This document shows positions 1 to 6,072 of a stretch of DNA of 43,270 bases, piece after piece. Position 1 is the stretch's first letter, and every line of letters starts with the position of its first letter. This DNA is from Candidatus Kerfeldbacteria bacterium CG08_land_8_20_14_0_20_40_16 (GTDB lineage Bacteria; Patescibacteriota; Patescibacteriia; UM-FILTER-42-10): the NCBI GenBank assembly GCA_002774635.1, contig PEXU01000043.1, forward strand, positions 1 through 43,270, written 5' to 3'. The notes beneath the pieces were generated by a model. That model searched no databases, was not told where the DNA came from, and saw nothing but the letters and a program-made list of their open reading frames with translations. Made by a program: the position numbers and the translations under genes.

Positions 1-328
1 CGGTTTGGTTAAAAAAAGTATATTCTTGCTTTTTTAATAAGCGTTCTAGTTGTCCATTTACAGTTCCAAAAGTACATTCTTCTATTGTGCCACTTATGTC
101 ATATTGCCAACAGTCTGAAGTTTTTTCACAAGCTTGTCCGCCCGTAACTCGTTCACGATAGGATGATTCGATTAGCTTATTTATTAATTGGCTATTTGAA
201 TTATTCACTGAATTAGAATTTGATTCTTTATTTTCCTCATAATACCAAACTACTCCAACTAACCCAATCGCCATTACAGTGATTAATATAACGACTACCC
301 AATAAACAAAACTCCTTTGATTTTTCAT
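1..328 (-). CDS. Membrane-anchored protein, partial (3' end outside window)
   Basis: Reading the minus strand from an ATG at 328 gives an open frame of 109 codons that runs off the left edge of the window. The start is MKNQRSF. A hydrophobic segment at about residues 8-28 (YWVVVILITVMAIGLVGVVW) looks like an uncleaved signal anchor. It is followed by an Asn/Ser-rich linker (about 32-48) and an exported part with at least three cysteines (in QACEKTSDCW and EECTF). Short single-span proteins with a cysteine-containing exported domain are common in Patescibacteria, but I do not recognise the family. It is divergent from the flavoprotein gene at 417, with about 90 bases between them. The frame has no stop, so it is very likely a real gene cut by the window. 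Confidence 0.75.
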   Translation of the reverse strand, partial: MKNQRSFVYWVVVILITVMAIGLVGVVWYYEENKESNSNSVNNSNSQLINKLIESSYRERVTGGQACEKTSDCWQYDISGTIEECTFGTVNGQLERLLKKQEYTFFNQT

Positions 329-381
329 AGTTTCCAAATTTAATTATCTATATATTAAGTATATAAAAAAACCGCCTATCT

Positions 382-410
382 TTCCAAACATTGTTAAAAA
401 AATGTATAAT
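382..410 (+). promoter_or_regulatory. Promoter placing transcription start at the flavoprotein start codon
   Basis: A perfect -10 box TATAAT lies at 405-410, only six bases before the ATG at 417. A weak -35 (TTCCAA, 382-387) is 17 bases upstream of it. Transcription would start at or next to the start codon, so the mRNA would be leaderless. There is no Shine-Dalgarno sequence. Confidence 0.55.
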
Positions 411-416
411 CATAAG

Positions 417-1643
417 ATGAAAAAGTGCGATATTATTATCATTGGTGGCGGGGCCGCAGGGATGATGGCCGGCATCAGTGCTTCCCGAAAAGAAGGGGCT
501 GTTTTAATTGTGGAAAAAAATCTGAAATTAGGCCGGAAAGTTCTGGCCACGGGCAACGGCCGCTGCAATGTCACCAACCGCTATGTTGATAAGTCACATT
601 ATTGTGACGCCAGCCCAGATTTTGTAGAAAAAGTATTGTCGCATTTTGACCAGCACAAAGTAATGAAATTTTTTGAAAATCTGGGCGTGTTATTGAAGGA
701 AGAGGATAATGGCCGGATTTTTCCGCGCACCAATCAGGCAGAAACCATTGTTAATGCTTTAACTGAAGAATTGGCGGCAAAAAAGGTCCAAATAATCTTA
801 AGTAATCCGGTCCGCCATTTGATCAAAGAAAAAAATCTTTTTCAAGTAAAATTGCAAAATAGCGAAGAGTTTCTTGCCGATAAAATAATTTTGACTACGG
901 GAGGCAAGGCAAGTGAACAATACGGCGCCACAGGCGACGGTTATGCGTGGGCTGAAAATTTCGGCCATCATATTACTACGCTTTATCCGGCGCTTGTCCC
1001 GCTAGAGACTAATGATCGATGGCCTAAAGCCATTCAGGGTTTGAAAATCGAAGCTAGGGTCTCTGTGACTATTAGTGAGCGAGTGCTCGCGGAAAAATCC
1101 GGCGACGTTTTATTCACCCATTATGGTCTTTCCGGATTGGCGGTGCTAGCGTTGGCTGGGAAGGCGGCACCTTTTTTAACTAAACATAAGGTCAATGTCC
1201 ATCTGGATCTTTTTCCTGAAGAAACTTATGAAAATCTTGATCGGAAAATCGCCAAAATCTTCGATTTAAAGGGAAAAAAATCCGTTAAAAACTCGCTTGC
1301 AGGAATGACACCTTCGAATTTTATTCCGATATTTTTAAACAATTTGCTTATTAATCCGGATAAAAAAGCCGCAGAAATTTCGAAAAAAGAACGTCTGAAA
1401 ATAGCGGACGGTTTTAAAAATATTGTTCTGTCCGTATCTAGAGTCCGGCCTTTTAAGGAAGCCCAGGTGACTGCCGGCGGCGTTGATACCAAAGAAGTTA
1501 ATCCCGAAACCATGGAATCAAAAATTGTGCCCGGCCTTTATCTGGCTGGAGAGATTTTAGATGTCAACGCCGACTCCGGCGGCTATAACCTCCAGTGGGC
1601 CTGGTCATCAGGGCATCTTGCCGGAGTGAGCGCGTTAAAATAA
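417..1643 (+). CDS. BaiN/HI0933-like NAD(P)/FAD-dependent oxidoreductase
   Basis: A flavoprotein of the HI0933/YhiN/BaiN family (about 400 residues, the usual length). The N-terminal dinucleotide-binding motif is IIIIGGGAAGMMAG, followed by the family motifs GRKVLATGNGRCNVTN and, near the C-terminus, GGYNLQWAWSSGHLAG, which closes the FAD site. The reaction in most members is unknown; BaiN itself was reported as a flavin-dependent reductase in bile-acid metabolism, so a specific substrate should not be assumed here. An in-frame ATG at 402 exists, but it lies upstream of the TATAAT box at 405-410. The second ATG (MKKCDIII) at 417 gives the normal family start, so I choose 417. The gene stands alone, with the cold-shock promoter downstream. 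Confidence 0.9.
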   Translation: MKKCDIIIIGGGAAGMMAGISASRKEGAVLIVEKNLKLGRKVLATGNGRCNVTNRYVDKSHYCDASPDFVEKVLSHFDQHKVMKFFENLGVLLKEEDNGRIFPRTNQAETIVNALTEELAAKKVQIILSNPVRHLIKEKNLFQVKLQNSEEFLADKIILTTGGKASEQYGATGDGYAWAENFGHHITTLYPALVPLETNDRWPKAIQGLKIEARVSVTISERVLAEKSGDVLFTHYGLSGLAVLALAGKAAPFLTKHKVNVHLDLFPEETYENLDRKIAKIFDLKGKKSVKNSLAGMTPSNFIPIFLNNLLINPDKKAAEISKKERLKIADGFKNIVLSVSRVRPFKEAQVTAGGVDTKEVNPETMESKIVPGLYLAGEILDVNADSGGYNLQWAWSSGHLAGVSALK

Positions 1644-1756
1644 TATAAATTTCCGATTTAATATTTTATTAAACCAAAGAATCATTCCTTTAATTACACT
1701 TAGGGTAAGCTTTGGGGCAATTGAAAATAGGTATTAATTTTATTTTCTTTTATCCA

Positions 1757-1785
1757 TTGACATTTAGCCAGCGTATTGATATTAT
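1757..1785 (+). promoter_or_regulatory. Consensus promoter of the cold-shock gene
   Basis: TTGACA at 1757-1762, exactly 17 bases, then TATTAT at 1780-1785. The predicted start is near 1792, about 128 bases before the cold-shock start codon. Confidence 0.8.
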
Positions 1786-1791
1786 ATATAG

Positions 1792-1919
1792 TAACCACGC
1801 TGCATGATGATATACATTTAATTTTAAGCATGCGGTTGATGAGAAAAGTATAGTAAGCACGGAAATAAAGTCGAATTTCATGATTACTATATACTAAATT
1901 AATCTTATTATTCACATTT
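1792..1919 (+). promoter_or_regulatory. Long 5' leader of the cold-shock gene, closed by a long-range stem
   Basis: The untranslated leader is about 128 nt long. TATATAGTAA (1785-1794, partly within the promoter and reaching the start of the RNA) is the exact reverse complement of TTACTATATA (1884-1893). The leader also contains the palindrome GCATGC. No Shine-Dalgarno sequence precedes the ATG. Long structured leaders that respond to temperature are known for cspA-type genes; that this one does so is inference. The stem partly overlaps the predicted start point, so only part may be available in the RNA. A TTATTAT just before the ATG could alternatively serve as a second, leaderless -10 box. 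Confidence 0.45.
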
Positions 1920-2117
1920 ATGCAAGGTACAATCAAAAAATTGACTGACAAGAATTTTGGTTTTATCATCGCAGATGGTGACCAAAAGGATTTGTTTTTT
2001 CACGCCAATGAGCTAGTGGGAGTGACGTTTCAGGATCTCCATGAAGGTGACGCGGTCAGCTTCGAGATTTCGGATACGCCCAAGGGCCCAGCCGCGGTCA
2101 AAGTCAGCAAAGCCTAA
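1920..2117 (+). CDS. Cold-shock domain protein (CspA family)
   Basis: A 65-residue single cold-shock domain, the normal family length. The RNA-binding motifs are visible: RNP1-like KNFGFI at about residues 11-16 and RNP2-like LFFHA at 25-29. The protein begins MQGTIKKL and ends in VSKA. Such proteins bind single-stranded RNA or DNA and act as RNA chaperones or antiterminators in the cytoplasm. The gene has its own promoter, a long leader and its own terminator, so it is a single-gene unit. Individual csp paralogues cannot be told apart from sequence alone. Confidence 0.93.
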   Translation: MQGTIKKLTDKNFGFIIADGDQKDLFFHANELVGVTFQDLHEGDAVSFEISDTPKGPAAVKVSKA

Positions 2118-2140
2118 ATTTTCTTAGGTAAGAAAAATAA

Positions 2141-2172
2141 AAAATACTTGTCGCGAGACGGGTATTTTTTTA
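2141..2172 (+). terminator. Rho-independent terminator after the cold-shock gene
   Basis: Stem AAAATAC/GTATTTT with an inner GTC-gcga-GAC, followed by a run of T. It lies 24 bases after the cold-shock stop codon. Confidence 0.8.
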
Positions 2173-2189
2173 TAATAATTTTATTAATT

Positions 2190-2216
2190 AAAAACACCTC
2201 CTACTTGGGAGATGTT
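2190..2216 (-). terminator. Terminator after tRNA-His
   Basis: On the minus strand, AACATCTCC pairs with GGAGGTGTT (one G-U pair) and is followed by a T run. It lies just after the CCA end of tRNA-His and faces the cold-shock terminator. Confidence 0.6.
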
Positions 2217-2220
2217 CTTT

Positions 2221-2296
2221 TGGGGTGCCTGATGGGAATCGGACCCATCCCGCGACTGCCACAGAGTCGTGTGCGAACCACTACACCACAGGCACC
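2221..2296 (-). tRNA. tRNA-His (GTG)
   Basis: A cloverleaf can be drawn by hand. Acceptor GTGCCTG pairs with CAGGCAC. The extra G at -1 opposite C73, diagnostic for histidine, is encoded, and so is the 3' CCA. The anticodon stem CGACT/AGTCG holds the loop CTGTGGC, so the anticodon is GTG. T stem ATGGG/CCCAT. The T loop reads TCCGATT, so position 55 is C instead of the nearly universal T. Confidence 0.9.
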
Positions 2297-2302
2297 ACGT
2301 CC

Positions 2303-2358
2303 TTTTTATGCTTCAGGTTTCGTCCCGCGGCCGCGGGACTTCACCTTCCGCATAAAAA
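2303..2358. repeat. 56-bp symmetric palindrome upstream of tRNA-His
   Basis: Outer arms TTTTTATGC/GCATAAAAA and inner arms GTCCCGCGG/CCGCGGGAC are exact. The 10 bases between them in each arm pair only partly. The whole element is symmetric about 2330.5. It begins seven bases upstream of the tRNA-His 5' end. No gene is seen between it and 2459. Confidence 0.7.
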
Positions 2359-2458
2359 CTCCTTTCCTCGTGCAGCCTGCTCCGCGGCGCTTTACGGGTC
2401 TCGCTCGCTACACTCGCTTAACCCTACGCCTTGTGTGCTCCTGCTGCACTCGGTCTTT

Positions 2459-2722
2459 TTATTTTTCTTTTCGCTCTTCTTTTAATCTTCTTTCAATCTC
2501 TTCAACTGCTTTATTACGGTCAGTTCGGATTAGCTCTATTATATCAGGTTCTTGGACAATTATTCTGAATCTTTCGGCATTCTTTGCTATCCATGCTTGC
2601 TTTTCTTTATTAGTATTACCCGCTCTTCCGATTAACTCTCGCTCGATCTCTAGTTCAGCATCGAGTAATTCCTTACCTTCATTTGGATTTCTTTCAGGAT
2701 TTATATTTTCAAATTCTGGCAT
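2459..2722 (-). CDS. Small acidic helical protein of unknown function
   Basis: An 87-residue frame beginning MPEFENINPERNPNEG. It is rich in Glu, Arg and Lys and predicted to be almost wholly helical (KELLDAELEIERELIG; AVEEIERRLKEERKEK). There are no cysteines and no membrane segment. I do not recognise a family. The overlapping plus-strand frames read low-complexity Ser/Arg text and are less protein-like, which is why this one is kept. It lies between tRNA-His and tRNA-Arg, on the same strand, within repeat-rich DNA. The initiation context is weak. It may be expressed, but this rests on composition alone. Confidence 0.5.
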   Translation of the reverse strand: MPEFENINPERNPNEGKELLDAELEIERELIGRAGNTNKEKQAWIAKNAERFRIIVQEPDIIELIRTDRNKAVEEIERRLKEERKEK

Positions 2723-2744
2723 GTTGTCGATAAGAATTAATTAG

Positions 2745-2768
2745 GTCTGGTACCCTCGGTAGGAATCC
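2745..2768 (-). repeat. Partial copy of the 3' end of tRNA-Arg(TCT)
   Basis: On the plus strand, GTCTGGTACCCTCG at 2745-2758 matches 2893-2906 exactly, and matching continues through AGGAATC with two changes between. This region covers the CCA end, discriminator, acceptor strand and part of the T arm of tRNA-Arg(TCT). It is a direct repeat of a tRNA 3' end 148 bases away. Confidence 0.65.
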
Positions 2769-2892
2769 CCGCCTACGGCGGATCCGCCTACCTTACATAT
2801 TTTTACATTATTGAGGCGGGAGAACCTACATCTGCGGCTTACCCGCCCGTCCGATCATCCCGTACTGCGGGATGGACGGGCCCGCCTGACTC
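2769..2892. repeat. GC-rich hairpin cluster between tRNA 3'-end copies
   Basis: No gene. It contains the palindrome GGCGGATCCGCC and a strong hairpin with CCCGTCC/GGACGGG outside and ATCCCG/CGGGAT inside (about 2845-2881). It lies directly downstream of tRNA-Arg(TCT) on the minus strand and could cap its transcript, but lacks a T run. Confidence 0.55.
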
Positions 2893-2895
2893 GTC

Positions 2896-2970
2896 TGGTA
2901 CCCTCGAGAGGAATCGAACCCCTATCCGCGGCTTAGAAGGCCGCTGTTCTATCCGTTGAACTACGAGGGC
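2896..2970 (-). tRNA. tRNA-Arg (TCT)
   Basis: Acceptor GCCCTCG pairs with CGAGGGT (first pair G-U), discriminator A, encoded CCA. Anticodon stem GCGGC/GCCGC with loop CTTCTAA, so the anticodon is TCT. T stem AGGGG/CCTCT, with the normal T loop TTCGATT. The bases after CCA, GACGAGTCAGGCGGGC, are identical to those following tRNA-Arg(CCG) at 42067. Confidence 0.93.
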
Positions 2971-3064
2971 ATATACTTATAGTTTTATTATATCTATTTG
3001 TCCGAATAATAATAAGATCCATTGCCCCGCCATACTAATTTTAATTTATTAAGGAAGGGCGGGG

Positions 3065-3145
3065 TCCGTTGAATCCCGATGCCCCGACGTTTCAGTCGGG
3101 GATCGGGATCCCGACTTCCGACATAAAGTCGGAACGTCGGGACTA
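3065..3145 (+). repeat. Double-hairpin dispersed repeat, copy 1
   Basis: The order is TCCGTTGAATCCCGAT, a hairpin (CCCGAT-CCCCGAC/GTCGGGG-ATCGGG), the join CGGGATCCCG, a second hairpin (CCCGAC-CCGAC/GTCGG-GTCGGG), then GGGACTA. A second copy with the same layout is at 41908-41970 on the minus strand. The rest of 2971-3227 holds no gene that I can see. Confidence 0.75.
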
Positions 3146-3227
3146 TGAGAGCATGTTTATGAAAAGTTGCAATTTAATCTAGCAAGAAACAGTTCAAAAG
3201 TCAATCATATTATTATAGTTTGTCCGT

Positions 3228-4175
3228 TCACTCCTTGTCCTTTTGTCTTCCTTTGGCATGAAAGGCCTTATGAACATCCCTTAACTGTTGGTTGGTAAGG
3301 TGGGTGTAAATTTGAGTGGTGGTGATGGAAGCGTGACCCAGCATTACCTGCACACTTCTAATATCCGCTCCATTTATTAATAAGTCAGTGGCAAAACTGT
3401 GCCTTAAGGTATGGGGGGTTACGTTTTTTGTGATGCCTGCCGCTTTAGCATATTTCTTGATTAGCCTTTGGATGGAACGGGGAGTAATCGCTTCCACTCC
3501 TTCTTTATTTCTTTTAACCGCTCGGTCATGGCGGACAAACATGCTCAGGGAAACATCCTGCCGGGCATCTAAATATTGTTTCAACCAGTATTTGGCTTGC
3601 GGAGAAAGAAAAACGATTCGCAACTTATCGCCTTTTCCCCGCACTGAAAATTCATCCTTTTTTAAATTTATTTGATCAGTTTTCAAATTAGCCAGCTCGG
3701 AAACTCTTAGTCCAGTAGAAAAAAACAGTTCCAGAATTGCCTTGTCTCTTTTTTGGATAATCGGATTCTCCTCGGTTTTCAGCGGTGCCTCCAGCATCCG
3801 TTCTAAATCCTGTCCCTCTAAAAAATCAACTTGCCGGTCAGGCATTTTGGCCAGCTCGATTTTTTCCGGCGCAGTAGTTTTAATATCCTGTTTGGCCAGA
3901 TATTTCAAAAATGATCTTAAAGCAATAACGTGGTAATTCTGTGTGCTTTTTTTCAACGGTTGTTTTTTTTGGTTGACCAGTCGATTTAAATACAGCCGGA
4001 AATCTTTTATTAATTGAGGAGTAATTTGCTCTGGCCGATCTATTTTAGCCCAGTTAAAAAATCGTTGTAGGTAAAAGTCATAATTCCGGATTGTCGCTTG
4101 GCTCCGGTTTTTCTCTATCTCCAGATAATCCAGAAAATCCTGTTTTAGTTGTTTGATGTCTTTAGCCATTTTCAA
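3228..4175 (-). CDS. Tyrosine recombinase XerC/XerD family
   Basis: A 315-residue integrase of Xer size. The N-terminal SAM-like DNA-binding domain spans about residues 8-100. The catalytic domain shows all the expected residues: Arg157 in STGLRVSEL, Lys181 in RGKGDKLR, His255 and Arg258 in TPHTLRHSFA, His281 in LGHAS and the nucleophile Tyr290 in IYTHL. These enzymes cut and rejoin DNA through a 3'-phosphotyrosine intermediate; Xer proteins resolve chromosome dimers at dif. No dif site was recognised nearby, so the enzyme could be either the housekeeping recombinase or one acting on an element. It reads away from rpsO, and an AT-rich inverted repeat lies just upstream. The start at 4175 (MKMAKD) is a choice; an ATG two codons in is equally possible. 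Confidence 0.93.
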   Translation of the reverse strand: MKMAKDIKQLKQDFLDYLEIEKNRSQATIRNYDFYLQRFFNWAKIDRPEQITPQLIKDFRLYLNRLVNQKKQPLKKSTQNYHVIALRSFLKYLAKQDIKTTAPEKIELAKMPDRQVDFLEGQDLERMLEAPLKTEENPIIQKRDKAILELFFSTGLRVSELANLKTDQINLKKDEFSVRGKGDKLRIVFLSPQAKYWLKQYLDARQDVSLSMFVRHDRAVKRNKEGVEAITPRSIQRLIKKYAKAAGITKNVTPHTLRHSFATDLLINGADIRSVQVMLGHASITTTQIYTHLTNQQLRDVHKAFHAKGRQKDKE

Positions 4176-4181
4176 GCTTAT

Positions 4182-4263
4182 TAGGAAGTAGCTTATTAGC
4201 TTCTTAGCTTTTTAGTTATGAAAGGATTTCCCTAAACAGCTAATGCCTAAGAAGCTACAAGCT
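4182..4263. repeat. AT-rich inverted repeat of the AGCTTCTTAG family
   Basis: TTAGCTTCTTAGCTTTTTAG (about 4197-4216) is imperfectly complementary to CTAAGAAGCTACAAGCTAA (about 4247-4265). Related text occurs at 16566-16605, 33898-33925 and 34500-34542. No ORF lies inside. It is probably a small dispersed element. Confidence 0.55.
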
Positions 4264-4311
4264 AAATATATTGTACGACACTACTAAGATTAGAGCAATT
4301 GCTAATCAAAA

Positions 4312-4340
4312 TTGACATAGACAAAAAAATCTGTTATTTT
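4312..4340 (+). promoter_or_regulatory. Promoter of rpsO
   Basis: TTGACA at 4312-4317, a 17-base spacer, then TATTTT at 4335-4340. The predicted start is near 4347, giving a leader of about 89 nt. Confidence 0.8.
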
Positions 4341-4362
4341 ATCCTTACCTAACTAATTAATC

Positions 4363-4416
4363 TGCGGTTCTCCGGTATTCCCCGCCTAGTTTTGAGGGGG
4401 TACTCGGGAATCCGCG
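4363..4416 (+). promoter_or_regulatory. rpsO leader hairpin, possible S15 autoregulatory site
   Basis: The leader folds into a long imperfect hairpin: GCGG with CCGC, CCG with CGG, GTA with TAC and CCCC with GGGG, with mismatches between. The AGGA Shine-Dalgarno sequence at 4423-4426 follows it. S15 is known to control its own mRNA through varied leader structures in other bacteria; that this hairpin does so is inference. Confidence 0.5.
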
Positions 4417-4435
4417 TATTCCAGGAAGCAAAACC

Positions 4436-4705
4436 ATGACTCTTTCCAAAGAAAAAAAAGACGAAATAATTAAAAGTTTTAAAACTCACAATTCGGACAC
4501 TGGATCGGCCGAAGTCCAAATTGCCATTCTGACGGGAGAAATTGACGAGTTGTCGGAGCATTTAAAGAAACACAAAAAGGATTATTCTTCCCGCCGCGGG
4601 CTTCTGAAAAAAGTAGGGCAAAGAAGAAGATTCTTTCGGTATCTAGAAAAAGAGAATCCGGAAAGCTATCAAAAGTTGATTAGGAAACTAAAAATTAAGA
4701 AATAG
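4436..4705 (+). CDS. rpsO: 30S ribosomal protein S15
   Basis: 89 residues, exactly the normal S15 length. Family motifs are clear: DTGSAEVQIA at about residues 20-29 and DYSSRRGLLKKVGQRRRFFRYL at about 49-70. S15 binds the 16S rRNA three-way junction early in assembly of the small-subunit platform. It has its own promoter and a leader hairpin, and an AGGA about nine bases upstream of the ATG. As in many bacteria it lies close to pnp, but here two other genes come between. A short GC hairpin (GCCGGGCTTAAGCTCGGC) follows its stop codon and may reduce read-through into the next gene. Confidence 0.97.
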   Translation: MTLSKEKKDEIIKSFKTHNSDTGSAEVQIAILTGEIDELSEHLKKHKKDYSSRRGLLKKVGQRRRFFRYLEKENPESYQKLIRKLKIKK

Positions 4706-4737
4706 TAACCTGCCGGGCTTAAGCTCGGCTTATTCTT

Positions 4738-5319
4738 ATGACCACTAAACATAAAGAACAACGAGTAGGAATATTTGTCGATGTCCAAAACATGTACCAT
4801 ACCGCCAAGCACTTATACAGCGCAAACGTTAACTTTGGTAAGATTTTGGAAGTAGCGGTAGAAGGAAGGAAATTAATCCGTGCCTTAGCCTATGTCGTCC
4901 GTTCTCAAAGCGTAGAAGAAGAGATTTTTTTTGAAGCTCTTTACAATCAGGGATTCGAATTAAAAATAAAAGATTTGCAGGTTTTTATTGGCGGAGCCAA
5001 AAAAGGCGATTGGGATGTCGGGATTGCCATGGATATTATGCGCCTCGCTTCAAAGTTAGATGTGATCGTGCTGGTTTCCGGAGATGGCGATTTTACGGAG
5101 CTTTTAAAACACGTTAAGTCGTTTGGTTGCCGCACCGAAGTGATAGCATTTGCCAAATCCGCCTCTGCTCACCTGATTCAAGAAGCGGATAACTTCATTG
5201 ATCTTAGCAAGTACAAAGAGAAATTTCTTTTCATTAAAAACAGAAGAGCAATTCCCTTAAATATTGATAATAAAAAGATCAAGCGTAGTCCTAGAATAGT
5301 CCGAAAAAATAATGGTTGA
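4738..5319 (+). CDS. LabA/DUF88-type NYN domain protein, predicted ribonuclease
   Basis: A 193-residue NYN (PIN-like) domain protein. The first acidic motif is GIFVDVQNMYH (about residues 11-21) and the second is VLVSGDGDFTELLKHVKSFG (about 111-130), followed by TEVIAFAKSASAHLIQEADNFIDL, the LabA-type end of the fold. The conserved Asp residues fit metal-dependent RNA cleavage; that is family knowledge, not shown for this protein. A basic tail (KIKRSPRIVRKNN) could bind RNA. It lies between rpsO and pnp, so a role in RNA decay or processing is plausible. Its last codons overlap the start of the next gene by eight bases, which suggests translational coupling. Confidence 0.85.
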   Translation: MTTKHKEQRVGIFVDVQNMYHTAKHLYSANVNFGKILEVAVEGRKLIRALAYVVRSQSVEEEIFFEALYNQGFELKIKDLQVFIGGAKKGDWDVGIAMDIMRLASKLDVIVLVSGDGDFTELLKHVKSFGCRTEVIAFAKSASAHLIQEADNFIDLSKYKEKFLFIKNRRAIPLNIDNKKIKRSPRIVRKNNG

Positions 5320-5860
5320 TAAGAATAAAAAAACCGGAATCCCTTTTATTATCTTTTTAGTAGTAGTAACCGCTTTTTTAAGCTACTGGTTTCTGAAACA
5401 GAAAGAAGAAATTTCTCAAGAATCCGAACTTCCCGGGATAGTCAATCTTAATCAAAGTCAAACGGTGGTCAATAATAGCAATTCCGAAATTGCCGACAGC
5501 ACCGTGCCAGAAACTGACTCCTTTCAAAATTCCGATTACCACTTTAAGGTTACCAATACAACGGGGGATGAAATAAAAGAAATTCCCTCGGGAAACATTT
5601 ACACCGTGTATTTTAATGAAGACAAAATCAGCGTGCTGGACGAAACTAGTGAAGGGGTAATTCGAAATTCAGTATCATTGGTTACGGAAAACGAAATATC
5701 AGTTTCCGGCCAAACAGGCGCACGAATTAAAGGCGAAAGCACCAAGGATGGCTCAGAAGTGAATCTTATTCTGGTAAAGAACGGCGGCTGGCTCTATCAA
5801 TTTCAAGGATCGGATTCCTTTTTGGACCGAATGATTAAAGACTTTACCTTTACAAATTGA
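5312..5860 (+). CDS. Single-pass membrane-anchored protein of unknown function
   Basis: 182 residues. A short basic start (MVDKNKKTG) precedes one hydrophobic segment, IPFIIFLVVVTAFLSYWFL, at about residues 10-28. A polar Ser/Asn/Glu-rich linker follows (about 33-75), then a small beta-rich exported domain ending in DRMIKDFTFTN. The end resembles small PsbP-like lipoprotein domains in style (SFLDRMIKDFTF), but I would not assign it. It overlaps the NYN gene by eight bases (ATG inside the last codons), so the two are probably co-translated. There are no cysteines in the exported part. Confidence 0.75.
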   Translation: MVDKNKKTGIPFIIFLVVVTAFLSYWFLKQKEEISQESELPGIVNLNQSQTVVNNSNSEIADSTVPETDSFQNSDYHFKVTNTTGDEIKEIPSGNIYTVYFNEDKISVLDETSEGVIRNSVSLVTENEISVSGQTGARIKGESTKDGSEVNLILVKNGGWLYQFQGSDSFLDRMIKDFTFTN

Positions 5861-5911
5861 GAGCGTTGAATAGTAATGAAACGCTCTCATCCTGAGCGAA
5901 AGCGAAGGATC
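5858..5911 (+). terminator. Hairpin at the stop codon followed by a dispersed repeat
   Basis: TGAGAGCGTT (5858-5867, containing the stop codon) pairs with AACGCTCTCA (5880-5889), a perfect 10-bp stem but without a T run. Next comes ATCCT-gagcgaaagcga-AGGAT, a palindrome seen as a dispersed repeat in many bacteria. The rest of the gap to pnp (to 6030) shows no gene. Confidence 0.5.
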
Positions 5912-6072
5912 TAATTAATATCTTTTCTGATTTTCAGACAGTTAGGCTACCAAGGAACCTATCCTTCGCAGTCTAAAGCCTGGAGGTCAGAAGAGGCTCC
6001 CTTTAATATCCTTAAAATCACTTTAAACCGGTGATAATCAGGATAGTTCGGGATAAAGAAAGGAAAATTCAG

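Noticed and set aside
1700-1969. Minus-strand frame in the gap before the cold-shock gene
   Set aside because: It overlaps the cold-shock promoter, leader and start and has no family-like sequence.
2148-2744. Long plus-strand frame over the tRNA-His region
   Set aside because: It runs through tRNA-His and palindromes and reads Ser/Arg-rich low-complexity text; the minus-strand frame at 2459-2722 is more protein-like.
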